64,000 nt of DNA from JAGDZR01 sp049115695 (GTDB lineage Bacteria; Bacteroidota; Bacteroidia; Cytophagales; Cyclobacteriaceae), in the NCBI GenBank assembly GCA_049115695.1, contig JAGDZR010000007.1:62001-126000 (forward strand). Reading direction: 5' to 3'. The stretch's first letter is position 1. Each line of letters opens with the position of its first letter. Below, in pieces: positions 53,309 to 61,422 of the stretch. The notes under the pieces were generated by a model that was given only the letters and a program-made list of their open reading frames with translations, had not been told where the DNA came from and did not search any database. Made by a program: the position numbers and the translations under genes.

Positions 53309-56300
53309 TTAGAAATTCACCTGGATACCGATCTGATAATTCTTAGCCATGGGATAAGCATTCTCATCCACACCAGCGTTGAATATATTCTCGTTAGATC
53401 CTCTGTCTCTGGAACCTTGGCCAACCTCAGGGTAATACCCCGTGTACTTGGTCATTGTGAACAAGTTTTGAGCGGATACATAAACACGTGCTCTTTTGAG
53501 TTTCACCACATCTGTAAAGTCACCTGGTATGGTGTAGCCAATCATCAGGTTTCTCAAGCGGAAGTACGATCCATCTTCCAACAGGAAGTCAGACATTCTC
53601 GTTCCGTTTCCAGCTAGGTCCTGAATCGTAAATCTAGGCATGTCCTCACTAGGGTTAGATTCAGTCCAACTATCCAGCATAGAAGTGAACTTGTTATTGT
53701 CATTCTCAAACCAAGCTCTATATATGTTTCCATTCACTATTTTGTTCCCGGAGACACCATTGAAGAACATCGTAACATCCAATCCTTTGTACTCAGCATT
53801 TATATTGAAACCATACTCAAAGTTCGGTATTGGGCTGCCCAGATACTGCATGTCATCATCACTAAGTCCTGGTAGACCATCCAAATCTTCAAATCTCAAA
53901 TCGCCAGCACCTGCAGTAGCAATTCTGGCACTCCCCGGATCATCAGGATCTTCAAGCCTGTACCTGCCATCGTCGATAGCTTCTTGCTCCGATTGGTAGA
54001 TACCTAAAACTTTGAGTCCATAGAACGCTGCAATTGGCTGTCCGATATCAGACAATGAAGCTGAACGACCATTTGACGTAAATCCACCTCCTACAATCGG
54101 ACCTGATGGGCCAATTTCTGTCACTACATTATCCAGAACAGTGAAGTTGGCATTTATTCCGAAGTTTAGATCACCAATCTGATTTCTGTAATCTGCTGCA
54201 AATTCAAATCCAGTATTTTCGATACTTGCCACGTTTGCAGGAACACTTCCTGAACGACCATGGTGAAGTGGGGGGGTATAAGGTGCTATCACATCGATAG
54301 ATTGCTTTTTGAAGTAATCCATCGTTACCAAAACTTTGTCTTCAAGAATACCAAACTCCACTCCTATATCCGTGATCCTAGTCGTCTCCCATCTCAGGTT
54401 CTCGTTTACCGCTCTGGTTATTGAAATACCTGGTTGTCTCTCTTGAGCTCCTAGTCCAAGCGGATAAGAACTATAAACGTTTATGGTTGCATCTCCTACG
54501 TACGCACCAGCATTATTAGTACCAATCTCACCCATACTTGCTCGGAGTTTCAGACCACTGATTGCCGTAACACCAGACATGAAACCTTCGTTACTGATAT
54601 TCCAACCTATAGCCGCAGAAGGGAATACTCCCCATCTATTAGTCTCCTTAAACAAAGAAGATCCATCACGACGAATTGTTCCCGTAATAAGGTATCGGTC
54701 GTCAAATACATAGTTCAATCTACCAAACTGTGAAACCAGACCAACCGTATTGGTGAATGAAGGAACACTCTGGATATTAGCCGCTTGTTGTGCATTCCTA
54801 ATATCGTTGTTGGGAAAAGAATTTGCTGTTACACCCAATCTTTTCGATACCGATTTTTGGTTACTGTATCCGGCTAAGACTTCAATATTGTGCTGTCCTA
54901 ATTCCCTGGCATATCTCAATGTATTTTCTACAAGCAAAGAGTTGCCCCAATTGTTTGCTTCATTTAGGCTATTCAGTACATTCCGACCGTTGGTCGATGC
55001 ATCACTGAAGTAATACGACGGTGTAAATGTGTAATTATGGTTTTGCCATAAACTTAATCCGAGGTTCAACTTATAAGTCAATCCTTCGATGATTTCCAAG
55101 GATCCGGCTACATTGCCTAACAAACCATTGTTAGTATTGGTTCTGTCCTGCAAAGTTGCTACACCCAAAGAATTACCAACATTTGCATATGTAGTGACTC
55201 CATCTTCTCTTGACGCAGTGAAATTTCCTTCTGAGTCATAAATTGGAATGGTGGGAACAATATCTCTTTCCCTGTTGAAGTAATTATTTGGATTGTTGAT
55301 CGTGCGAGTAATCCCTAGTGTTTCTTCCAACTTGAATCTTCCCTTGGTGAATACAGAGTTTGCTCTAATATTGAATCTTTCAAAAGAAGATTCCTGAACA
55401 ATACCATCCTGCTTCATGTGCCCCATCGAAAAGCTATAAGTCGCATTCTCTGATCCACCTGAAAGTCTCATGCTCTGATTTGCCATTGGAGCATTTCTCA
55501 ATGTTGCAGCTTGAATGTCGCTATCAATGCTTGGATCAAAACCCGTACTCACATCTTCAGGATACTCTAATCCAGCACCTCTGACGTTATCATTATCAAC
55601 ACCCATTTTAATGATGGCAGCATAGTCCTGAGCATTGGCCCAATCAAGCATGTTGACAGCCTTCTGCACACCATAGTTCATATCGAAATCCACCTGAATT
55701 TCACCAGACTTACCTTTTTTGGTGGTGACAATGATCACACCATTGCCAGCACGAGAACCATAGATTGCTGCGGCCGAAGCATCTTTCAATACGGTAACTG
55801 ATTCTATGTCACCAGGATTCAGACTACTCATGTTGTTGGCCAGCATACCATCTATTACATATAGTGGTTGCCTTTCTGAGAGAGTTCCTGCCCCACGAAT
55901 CGTAACCAAAGCCGCTGCTCCTGGAGATCCTCCATTTTGCTCTACTCTTACTCCTGCCATACGACCCTGAATGGCCTGTGTGGCATTTGCCGTTGAGAAT
56001 TTAGCTATCTCTTCACCTTTCACAGTGCTCACAGATCCTGTCAGGTCACTCTTTTTCTGAGTACCATATCCAATCACAACGATTTCATCCAGCGCTTGAA
56101 CATCAACCGCCAAACTGACATCAACTATCGATCTGGCACCAACGGTTACTTCTTGTGAAGCAAATCCAATAAATGAGAAAACGAGCACGTCATCATCGCT
56201 AGTCACATTGATTGTGTAATTCCCATCGATATCTGTACTCGATCCACTACTTGTTCCTTTCAAGATGACATTGGCACCTGGTATTCCATTGCCTTCCTCA

Positions 56301-56479
56301 TCCGTTACCTGTCCTTTGACAGTCCTTTGCACTTCACCATTAGATGAAGTCCCATCTTCTTTGCTAGTTGCGGCTTTGGCAGAAAAACCTGAAAAAGCCA
56401 CCAGTGATAAAACCAGCAGAAGCGATGTGATTTTGGTAAATAAACCCCTAAGCGTAAGGGGAATCAACTTCATATTCAT
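53309..56479 (-). CDS. SusC/RagA-family TonB-dependent transporter
   Basis: A 1056-residue outer-membrane transporter for oligosaccharides. It has a signal peptide (LFTKITSLLLVLSLVAFSGFSAKA), then a carboxypeptidase-like domain at ~50-125 (VKGQVTDEEGNGIPGANVILKGTSSGSSTDIDGNY). The SusC signature and TonB box region (IVVIGYGTQKKSDLTGSVSTV) precedes the plug (GRMAGVRVEQNGGSPGAAALVTIRG, DGMLANNMSSLNPGDIESVTVLKDASAAAIYGSRAGNGVIIVTTKKG). A 22-strand barrel follows, ending in the aromatic-terminated YQIGIQVNF. Energy comes from TonB-ExbBD. The 441-bp upstream gap carries a LacI-like operator candidate. Confidence 0.97.
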   Translation of the reverse strand: MNMKLIPLTLRGLFTKITSLLLVLSLVAFSGFSAKAATSKEDGTSSNGEVQRTVKGQVTDEEGNGIPGANVILKGTSSGSSTDIDGNYTINVTSDDDVLVFSFIGFASQEVTVGARSIVDVSLAVDVQALDEIVVIGYGTQKKSDLTGSVSTVKGEEIAKFSTANATQAIQGRMAGVRVEQNGGSPGAAALVTIRGAGTLSERQPLYVIDGMLANNMSSLNPGDIESVTVLKDASAAAIYGSRAGNGVIIVTTKKGKSGEIQVDFDMNYGVQKAVNMLDWANAQDYAAIIKMGVDNDNVRGAGLEYPEDVSTGFDPSIDSDIQAATLRNAPMANQSMRLSGGSENATYSFSMGHMKQDGIVQESSFERFNIRANSVFTKGRFKLEETLGITRTINNPNNYFNRERDIVPTIPIYDSEGNFTASREDGVTTYANVGNSLGVATLQDRTNTNNGLLGNVAGSLEIIEGLTYKLNLGLSLWQNHNYTFTPSYYFSDASTNGRNVLNSLNEANNWGNSLLVENTLRYARELGQHNIEVLAGYSNQKSVSKRLGVTANSFPNNDIRNAQQAANIQSVPSFTNTVGLVSQFGRLNYVFDDRYLITGTIRRDGSSLFKETNRWGVFPSAAIGWNISNEGFMSGVTAISGLKLRASMGEIGTNNAGAYVGDATINVYSSYPLGLGAQERQPGISITRAVNENLRWETTRITDIGVEFGILEDKVLVTMDYFKKQSIDVIAPYTPPLHHGRSGSVPANVASIENTGFEFAADYRNQIGDLNFGINANFTVLDNVVTEIGPSGPIVGGGFTSNGRSASLSDIGQPIAAFYGLKVLGIYQSEQEAIDDGRYRLEDPDDPGSARIATAGAGDLRFEDLDGLPGLSDDDMQYLGSPIPNFEYGFNINAEYKGLDVTMFFNGVSGNKIVNGNIYRAWFENDNNKFTSMLDSWTESNPSEDMPRFTIQDLAGNGTRMSDFLLEDGSYFRLRNLMIGYTIPGDFTDVVKLKRARVYVSAQNLFTMTKYTGYYPEVGQGSRDRGSNENIFNAGVDENAYPMAKNYQIGIQVNF

Positions 56480-56717
56480 ATTTTCGCTTGTTGTTAGGTT
56501 ACATAAAAATTGTACACTTAATTAACTGATCCGGGGTGTCGTCTTCCATTCGTGCATCCCGGATTTACTTTTCAATACTTCTTCATTTCTCATCGTTAGT
56601 TCTTCATATTTTTATTGATTTTGGTTTAGCATTTATCAAATGATATTTCAAACAATTCATTTAGAATTAATGTCATTATTCGTAAAATCATTTCACCAAA
56701 TTGGGGACTTTTATGAG

Positions 56718-56737
56718 AAACATTTGCGCAAAGGTTT
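56718..56737. promoter_or_regulatory. LacI-family operator candidate upstream of susC
   Basis: A 20-bp palindrome with the perfect core TTTGCGCAAA (56723-56732) and matching outer arms AAAC/GTTT; one base pair per side fails. The central CG and the 9-of-10 pairing are typical of LacI/GalR operators. It lies about 240 bp upstream of the susC start and 184 bp beyond the lacI stop. Confidence 0.55.
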
Positions 56738-56813
56738 TACTTACTGTTGCCCCACCCTAAAACAACGATTTATATCTGATTATCAGCTAGTTAATAGCTC
56801 ATATCACAAAATG

Positions 56814-56839
56814 AAACAGGGCATAAAATCCCTGTTTTT
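56814..56839 (-). terminator. possible terminator of the lacI-type gene
   Basis: AAACAGGG (56814-56821) pairs with CCCTGTTT (56830-56837). On the reverse strand the stem is followed by TTTCATTTTG, T-rich but interrupted; on the forward strand by TTTTTG. Confidence 0.45.
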
Positions 56840-56920
56840 GACCTGAAAAAGGTTTGAATATCTAGAGAGAAAACGGTTGCTCAAAAGCAATTCTTACTTT
56901 CCTGATTTGTTATGCCCTGA

Positions 56921-57976
56921 TTAACCTACCTCAACGATTTCAGAAATGCTTCTTGCAGTGGCGCCATCGGTGTTTCTGGTCGTACCTCTAATGATCAAAT
57001 TTGTCGGTAAGGACTCACAGACATGGCTGAAAATATCTTCAGTTTTGATATGATCGAAAAGAATCTCGGCTGCTCTCTTACCCATCTCTTCAGCTGGTTG
57101 ATGAACAGTAGTCAGTCTGGGTGACATATATCGTGCAACAGGCTCATCGGCAAATCCAATTACTGCTACATCCTGAGGCACTTGTTTACCACTCATCCTC
57201 AGTACTTCGATAGCCTCAAATGCCAGATAGTCATTGAAAGCGAGAATTCCATCAATCTTGTCACTCATGGACAGGTCCTGAACTTGTCTTCTCCAATCAA
57301 GATCATCGCTTTGTATTAAGAGTTGAGGATCAAAGTCTAACCCATTGGTCTTAAGTCCTTCGCGATAACCCATCATTCTGTTAAAACTGGTAGACAGGTT
57401 TTCTGGTCCCGCGATATGTGCAATGTTGCGTGCCCCGGATCTCGCCAGTTGCTCAATGGCCAACTCGCATCCAGGAAAGTCATCGGTGATCACATATGAA
57501 CTATCCAGATCCTCACACATGCGATCGACGAACACTATTGGTACGTCATCTTCCATCGCATCCAGGAAATGATCAAAATTGGAAGTCTCTTTTGCGTATG
57601 AAGCTATGATACCATCCACTCTCATGTTGTTGAGCATATTGACAGCTTTTACTTCATCCTCGTACTTTCCTTCATGCACACTGATAAACAGCTGGTAACC
57701 ATGTTGGTTGACAATTTGATTTACGCCTTTCAGCACTTTGGCGAAATAGTGGTGGGTAAATTCAGGAAGGATCAAACCAATGATCTTGGATTTTTTCTTA
57801 AGCAGGTTGATGGCAAATGGATTAGGCTTGTATCCCCATTTCTTTGCCAAATCCGCAACCTCCTTTCGAGTTTTCTCACTGATTCTACCTTGATTATTGA
57901 GGGCTCTGGAAATTGTGGATTTGGATACCCCTAGCTCATTGGCCAGATCATTGATAGTTACTCTTCCTTGTACCAT
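56921..57976 (-). CDS. LacI/GalR-family transcriptional regulator
   Basis: A 351-residue repressor-type regulator. The N-terminal helix-turn-helix is VTINDLANELGVSKSTISRALNNQGRISEKTRKEVADLAKKWGYKPN (residues 6-52), with the hinge helix following. The periplasmic-binding-protein-like effector domain starts at KIIGLILPEFTHHYFAKVLKGV and includes VDGIIASYAKET, the VPIVFVDRMCEDLDSSYVITDDFPG segment and RLTTVHQPAEEMGKRAAEIL. It probably senses a sugar or sugar phosphate released by the neighbouring enzymes and controls susCD and the GH2/GH29 genes. An operator-like palindrome stands in front of susC. Confidence 0.95.
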   Translation of the reverse strand: MVQGRVTINDLANELGVSKSTISRALNNQGRISEKTRKEVADLAKKWGYKPNPFAINLLKKKSKIIGLILPEFTHHYFAKVLKGVNQIVNQHGYQLFISVHEGKYEDEVKAVNMLNNMRVDGIIASYAKETSNFDHFLDAMEDDVPIVFVDRMCEDLDSSYVITDDFPGCELAIEQLARSGARNIAHIAGPENLSTSFNRMMGYREGLKTNGLDFDPQLLIQSDDLDWRRQVQDLSMSDKIDGILAFNDYLAFEAIEVLRMSGKQVPQDVAVIGFADEPVARYMSPRLTTVHQPAEEMGKRAAEILFDHIKTEDIFSHVCESLPTNLIIRGTTRNTDGATARSISEIVEVG

Positions 57977-58276
57977 AGTTGTCCATCACTTAGATTCTAA
58001 CATCGAAAGTATCGTGATGAAATGGTGATATCAGGGAATTTTTTCTATTAAAAGAGGGGGTATTTTTTATTCGTCAACATTTACCCTCATTTATTAGCAG
58101 CGGAAGTCTTTCATCAACAATGTTCTAACTCTTGCCATATCTTCCTATTGACAGGAGTGTATAAAAACACTTTTCTATAAATGAGTTTACTCGCTAATTT
58201 GGTCAATCTGAAATGGTCAATCGCTTGGAAAGGTAATACAGTCCTTACCAAAAAAAAATGAACCACAATCAGCTAT
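57977..58276. other. intergenic region upstream of the lacI-type gene
   Basis: 300 bp that should hold the lacI promoter and any terminator of the mutarotase-GH2 operon. The nine-base direct repeat TGGTCAATC occurs at 58200-58208 and 58214-58222. A run of 9 As (Ts on the reverse strand) lies near 58250 without a clear stem before it. No gene-like frame is seen. Confidence 0.4.
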
Positions 58277-58618
58277 CTAATCTGTCAGTTTGAATATCTG
58301 ATCGAGAAGCATCCATTTTTCACCATTCTTGGCAAAGGGTAAAGATTGCTGAAACTTCCACATTAATTCTTCCCACTCCTGGACCTTTGGATTGTCCGCA
58401 TCCATTTGAGCCTTGCGCTCAAAACTAAAATCATCTTCAACCTCCATGATCATGAACATACGATTACCAACCAGATAAATCTCCATATCGAGCACTCCTG
58501 CGTCTTCAATACTCTTGGTGATCTCAGGCCATGCTCCTCCCTTGGCATGGTAAGACTTATATTCTTCAATTAAGGCTTTATCATCCTTAAGATCACAGGC
58601 AAGGCAATATCGTTTCAT
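58277..58618 (-). CDS. L-rhamnose mutarotase-like protein
   Basis: A 113-residue protein of the RhaM fold that interconverts sugar anomers. Family features are the N-terminal CLACDLKDDKALIEEYKSYHAKGG, with the conserved Tyr-x-x-x-His pattern, then WPEITKSIEDAGVLDMEIYLVGNRMFMIMEVEDDFSFE and the aromatic-rich VQEWEELMWKFQQSLP. Bacteroidota proteins of this family also act on L-fucose. Because a GH29 alpha-L-fucosidase is nearby, L-fucose is as likely as L-rhamnose. It lies 14 bp downstream of the GH2 gene and is probably cotranscribed with it. Confidence 0.9.
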   Translation of the reverse strand: MKRYCLACDLKDDKALIEEYKSYHAKGGAWPEITKSIEDAGVLDMEIYLVGNRMFMIMEVEDDFSFERKAQMDADNPKVQEWEELMWKFQQSLPFAKNGEKWMLLDQIFKLTD

Positions 58619-58632
58619 GATTGATTCAAATA

Positions 58633-61107
58633 TTATTTAGTTGTTACAATAGTAGTAGATACAGGAAGTATACCGTTCAAATCCACTGCTCTTATCGCAA
58701 TATCGCCGACCACACCTTCACTAGATTGAACGATGAGCATCAGTTTACCACTAAAGGCATATTGATAATCTGCAGTAAAAGGAATGATTGAAGATGGATC
58801 TCCGTTACCAACAGCTTTTATTTTGCCGGCACCTTCTACAAAAAACCGAACTTTATCATCAGCTCTGGGACATAGATTCCCGTCTTTGTCCAATATCTCA
58901 ACTGAAACATACGAAATGTCCCTCCCATTGGAAGATATTTCTGATCGGTCTGGTGTCAACTTTATCTGAGCTGGTTTACCCGCTGTTCTAATCACTTTCT
59001 CTGTGATCTTTTTGCCCTTATTGTAGCCCACTACTTTGATCTCTCCCGGCTCATAAGGCACATCCCACCTCAATCGATATTTGGACATAAAATCTCCTCC
59101 TTCCCATCTATTAAAATCCACTTTGATAGGAGTTTTATCCACACCCTTAATTCTCTTACCGAGTGATTTCCCATTGAGAAACAACTCAGCTTCATCACAA
59201 TTTGTATAGCTATAGACTGGTATCTCTCGCCCTTCCATTCCTTCCCAATTCCAGTGAGGAAGCAAATGAATCATTGGCTCAGTTGTCCATTGACTTTGGT
59301 AGAGGTAAAACCTATCCTTGGTAAAACCGACCAGGTCTATAGGAGCAAAATAAGAACTATGAACAGGCCAATCATCATTCCAATACCCATTGGTGGAATT
59401 GTCTCGTCCACCGTAGGGAGTCGGTTCTCCCAGGTAGTCCTGACCAGTCCATATAAATTCTCCAATTACAGATGGGTTTTTCTCCAGCGCATCAAACTCA
59501 ATATCTGGAGGATAGGCCCAAACTGGTCCGATTATATCATAACTGGTAACCTGCCGAGAATCGTGTGTTTTGTATTTCTCTATTGGATAGTGATAAACGC
59601 CACGTGAACTGGTAACTGAGGATGTCTCCGAAGCTAGCAGAATAAAATCAGGATGCTCCTGCAGCCATTTTTCATACTGTAAGGGTTTGTAATTAAACCC
59701 TACCACATCAAGCAGCTCAGCCATACCATTATCAATCGCTGGATCTCCAGAATTAAACCCCGCTGAAACCGGACGTGAAGTATCTTCTGATTTAACAATA
59801 TCTACTAACGTTTTCGTCCATTTCGCTCCATCTTTTTGCCATTGCTCCTTGATCTCATTGCCAATGCTCCACATGACAACAGACGGGTGATTGCGGTCGC
59901 GTCTAATCATATCCCTTAAGTCTCTTTCATGCCAGTCCACAAAGTATTTGTTGTATCCATTGGGTACTTTGGGGATTTCCCAGCAATCAAATGCTTCAAC
60001 TTGCACTAATATTCCCATTTCATCACAATAGGCAAGCTGCTCAGGTGATGGGGGATTGTGACTGGTTCGAATGGCATTTACGCCCATTACTTTCATCAAT
60101 TCTAGTTGACGCTGGGTAGCACGACTGTTTACAGCAGCACCAAGCGGTCCATGATCATGGTGCAGACATGCTCCATTCATTCTGGTCAACTGATCATTTA
60201 AGTAAAAACCCTCTCCCACTACATACTTGATAGTCCTGATCCCCAGTCGATCAAAGTAATTTTCAATAATCTCACCATCACGTTCGAGCTGTGTGTGAAT
60301 GGTATATAAGTATGGATCATCCAATTGCCATAAGATTGGTTTTTTTACAACGAGATTCGTTTCCTGCTGAGTCTTGGAGTTGGCTGCAACAGTAACTTTT
60401 AAAGATTTCTCAGCCACAACTGCCTTATTGGCGTCCAATATTTTAGTAGACCAAACAACTGTCTGATCTGAATCACCTGTATTCTCCAGGTCTGTTTTGA
60501 CATTGACTGTCGCCTTACTGTTACTTACTTGGGGTGTAGTCACAAAAGTCCCCCATGTGGGCACATGCACTGGATCGTTTATGGAGATCCAGGTGTTCCT
60601 GTAAATACCAGCGCCAGGATACCAGCGTGATGACAAATCCTCTGGCGAAAGCTTCACAGCAATCACGTTTTCACCTTCAACAAGTTGATCAGAGATGTCG
60701 TACTGAAACCCCATATATCCGAACGGACGGTTACCTAAGAACTCTCCATTCAGCCAAACATGCGCGTTGTACATCGCCCCGTCAAAGGCGATCTCAACAT
60801 GCTTTCCTTTTGCTGATGTGGGCAAAGTAAAAGTCTTACGATACCATCCTGTACCATGAAAAGGTAAACCTCCGGCCCTGGCGTTGTAAACTTCATCAAA
60901 TGGTCCCTCGCTAGCCCAATCGTGCGGAAGATCTAGTGCCCTCCATGCGGCATCATCGAACTTCATTTGCTCGGCATCAACAACTTCCCCTTTAATGAAC
61001 TTCCAGCCCTTATTAAATGACGTCTTAACACCAATTTCTGGCTGTGAAAGTGCGCTAAAAACAGATAACATTAGTATTAAGAATACAGCTGACTTGGTGC
61101 TTTGCAT
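58633..61107 (-). CDS. GH2-family beta-galactosidase-like enzyme
   Basis: An 824-residue secreted or periplasmic enzyme from the ATG at 61107 (MQSTKSAVFLILMLSVFSALSQ signal; the longer frame begins with GTG at 61122). It has the sugar-binding domain (LPHDWASEGPFDEVYNARAGGLPFHGTGWYRKTF), the immunoglobulin-like domain and the catalytic barrel with NGACLHHDHGPLGAAVN. The acid/base Glu in VVMWSIGNE is residue 418, and a candidate nucleophile Glu in ILLASET is residue 494. C-terminal Ig-like domains follow (KPAQIKLTPDRSEISSNGRDISYVSVEILDKDG, DUF4982-like before it). It probably cleaves terminal beta-galactosyl residues. Divergent from the fucosidase gene. Confidence 0.92.
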   Translation of the reverse strand: MQSTKSAVFLILMLSVFSALSQPEIGVKTSFNKGWKFIKGEVVDAEQMKFDDAAWRALDLPHDWASEGPFDEVYNARAGGLPFHGTGWYRKTFTLPTSAKGKHVEIAFDGAMYNAHVWLNGEFLGNRPFGYMGFQYDISDQLVEGENVIAVKLSPEDLSSRWYPGAGIYRNTWISINDPVHVPTWGTFVTTPQVSNSKATVNVKTDLENTGDSDQTVVWSTKILDANKAVVAEKSLKVTVAANSKTQQETNLVVKKPILWQLDDPYLYTIHTQLERDGEIIENYFDRLGIRTIKYVVGEGFYLNDQLTRMNGACLHHDHGPLGAAVNSRATQRQLELMKVMGVNAIRTSHNPPSPEQLAYCDEMGILVQVEAFDCWEIPKVPNGYNKYFVDWHERDLRDMIRRDRNHPSVVMWSIGNEIKEQWQKDGAKWTKTLVDIVKSEDTSRPVSAGFNSGDPAIDNGMAELLDVVGFNYKPLQYEKWLQEHPDFILLASETSSVTSSRGVYHYPIEKYKTHDSRQVTSYDIIGPVWAYPPDIEFDALEKNPSVIGEFIWTGQDYLGEPTPYGGRDNSTNGYWNDDWPVHSSYFAPIDLVGFTKDRFYLYQSQWTTEPMIHLLPHWNWEGMEGREIPVYSYTNCDEAELFLNGKSLGKRIKGVDKTPIKVDFNRWEGGDFMSKYRLRWDVPYEPGEIKVVGYNKGKKITEKVIRTAGKPAQIKLTPDRSEISSNGRDISYVSVEILDKDGNLCPRADDKVRFFVEGAGKIKAVGNGDPSSIIPFTADYQYAFSGKLMLIVQSSEGVVGDIAIRAVDLNGILPVSTTIVTTK

Positions 61108-61122
61108 TTTTTCAATTTTCAC

Positions 61123-61422
61123 TTAACAAAACTATGAGGATGTCAGCGCAAAATTCGAGAAACCCTTTGTCTCCTACTGCTTTGGTACTCACTCCTGGTC
61201 AAGTTAATCACAACAATTGTATGATAGCAGAAATAAGCGAAACCCTTTGAGCCACAAAAATTTAACATGTAATCGCAATTTGCAGGGCATTTATGATCAA
61301 ATCAAAGGGTGATTTCCTCATGAGTAAATACCCCTGCAAACTGATCAAAACTTGTGCTACCCATTACTTGGCTGGGTGATAAGTTTAATCCAAGTAGTCA
61401 TAGAAATAATAATTTGTTATAA
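61123..61422. other. divergent control region between GH2 and GH29 genes
   Basis: About 300 bp with both promoters. It holds the 11-bp repeats at 61159 and 61239, a GCGCAAAA half-site at 61146 and the inverted relative at 61303. TAAGTTTA at 61380-61387 is one base from the -7 consensus and lies 36 bp upstream of the fucosidase ATG. No gene is seen. Confidence 0.5.
61159..61249 (+). repeat. direct repeat pair in the GH2-GH29 divergent promoter region
   Basis: The 11-mer GAAACCCTTTG occurs at 61159-61169 and 61239-61249, exactly 80 bp apart. Its complement CAAAGGGTTTC resembles the half-site CAAAGGTTT of the operator candidate upstream of susC, and a related CAAAGGGT lies at 61303-61310. These may be regulator sites. 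Confidence 0.5.

Larger units (their letters stand above)
56480..56920. other. control region upstream of susC
   Basis: 441 bp between the susC start and the end of the lacI-type gene. It holds the operator-like palindrome at 56718-56737 and a hairpin at 56814-56839. No exact TAnnTTTG was seen on the reverse strand; TATCATTTG at about 56637-56645 is one base longer than the consensus. A 68-codon forward frame at 56640-56846 has no protein-like character and I do not call it. Confidence 0.5.

Noticed and set aside
56640..56846. 68-codon forward frame upstream of susC
   Set aside because: It lies in an AT-rich control region, overlaps the operator-like palindrome, has no recognisable domain or membrane or signal feature, and no good start context.
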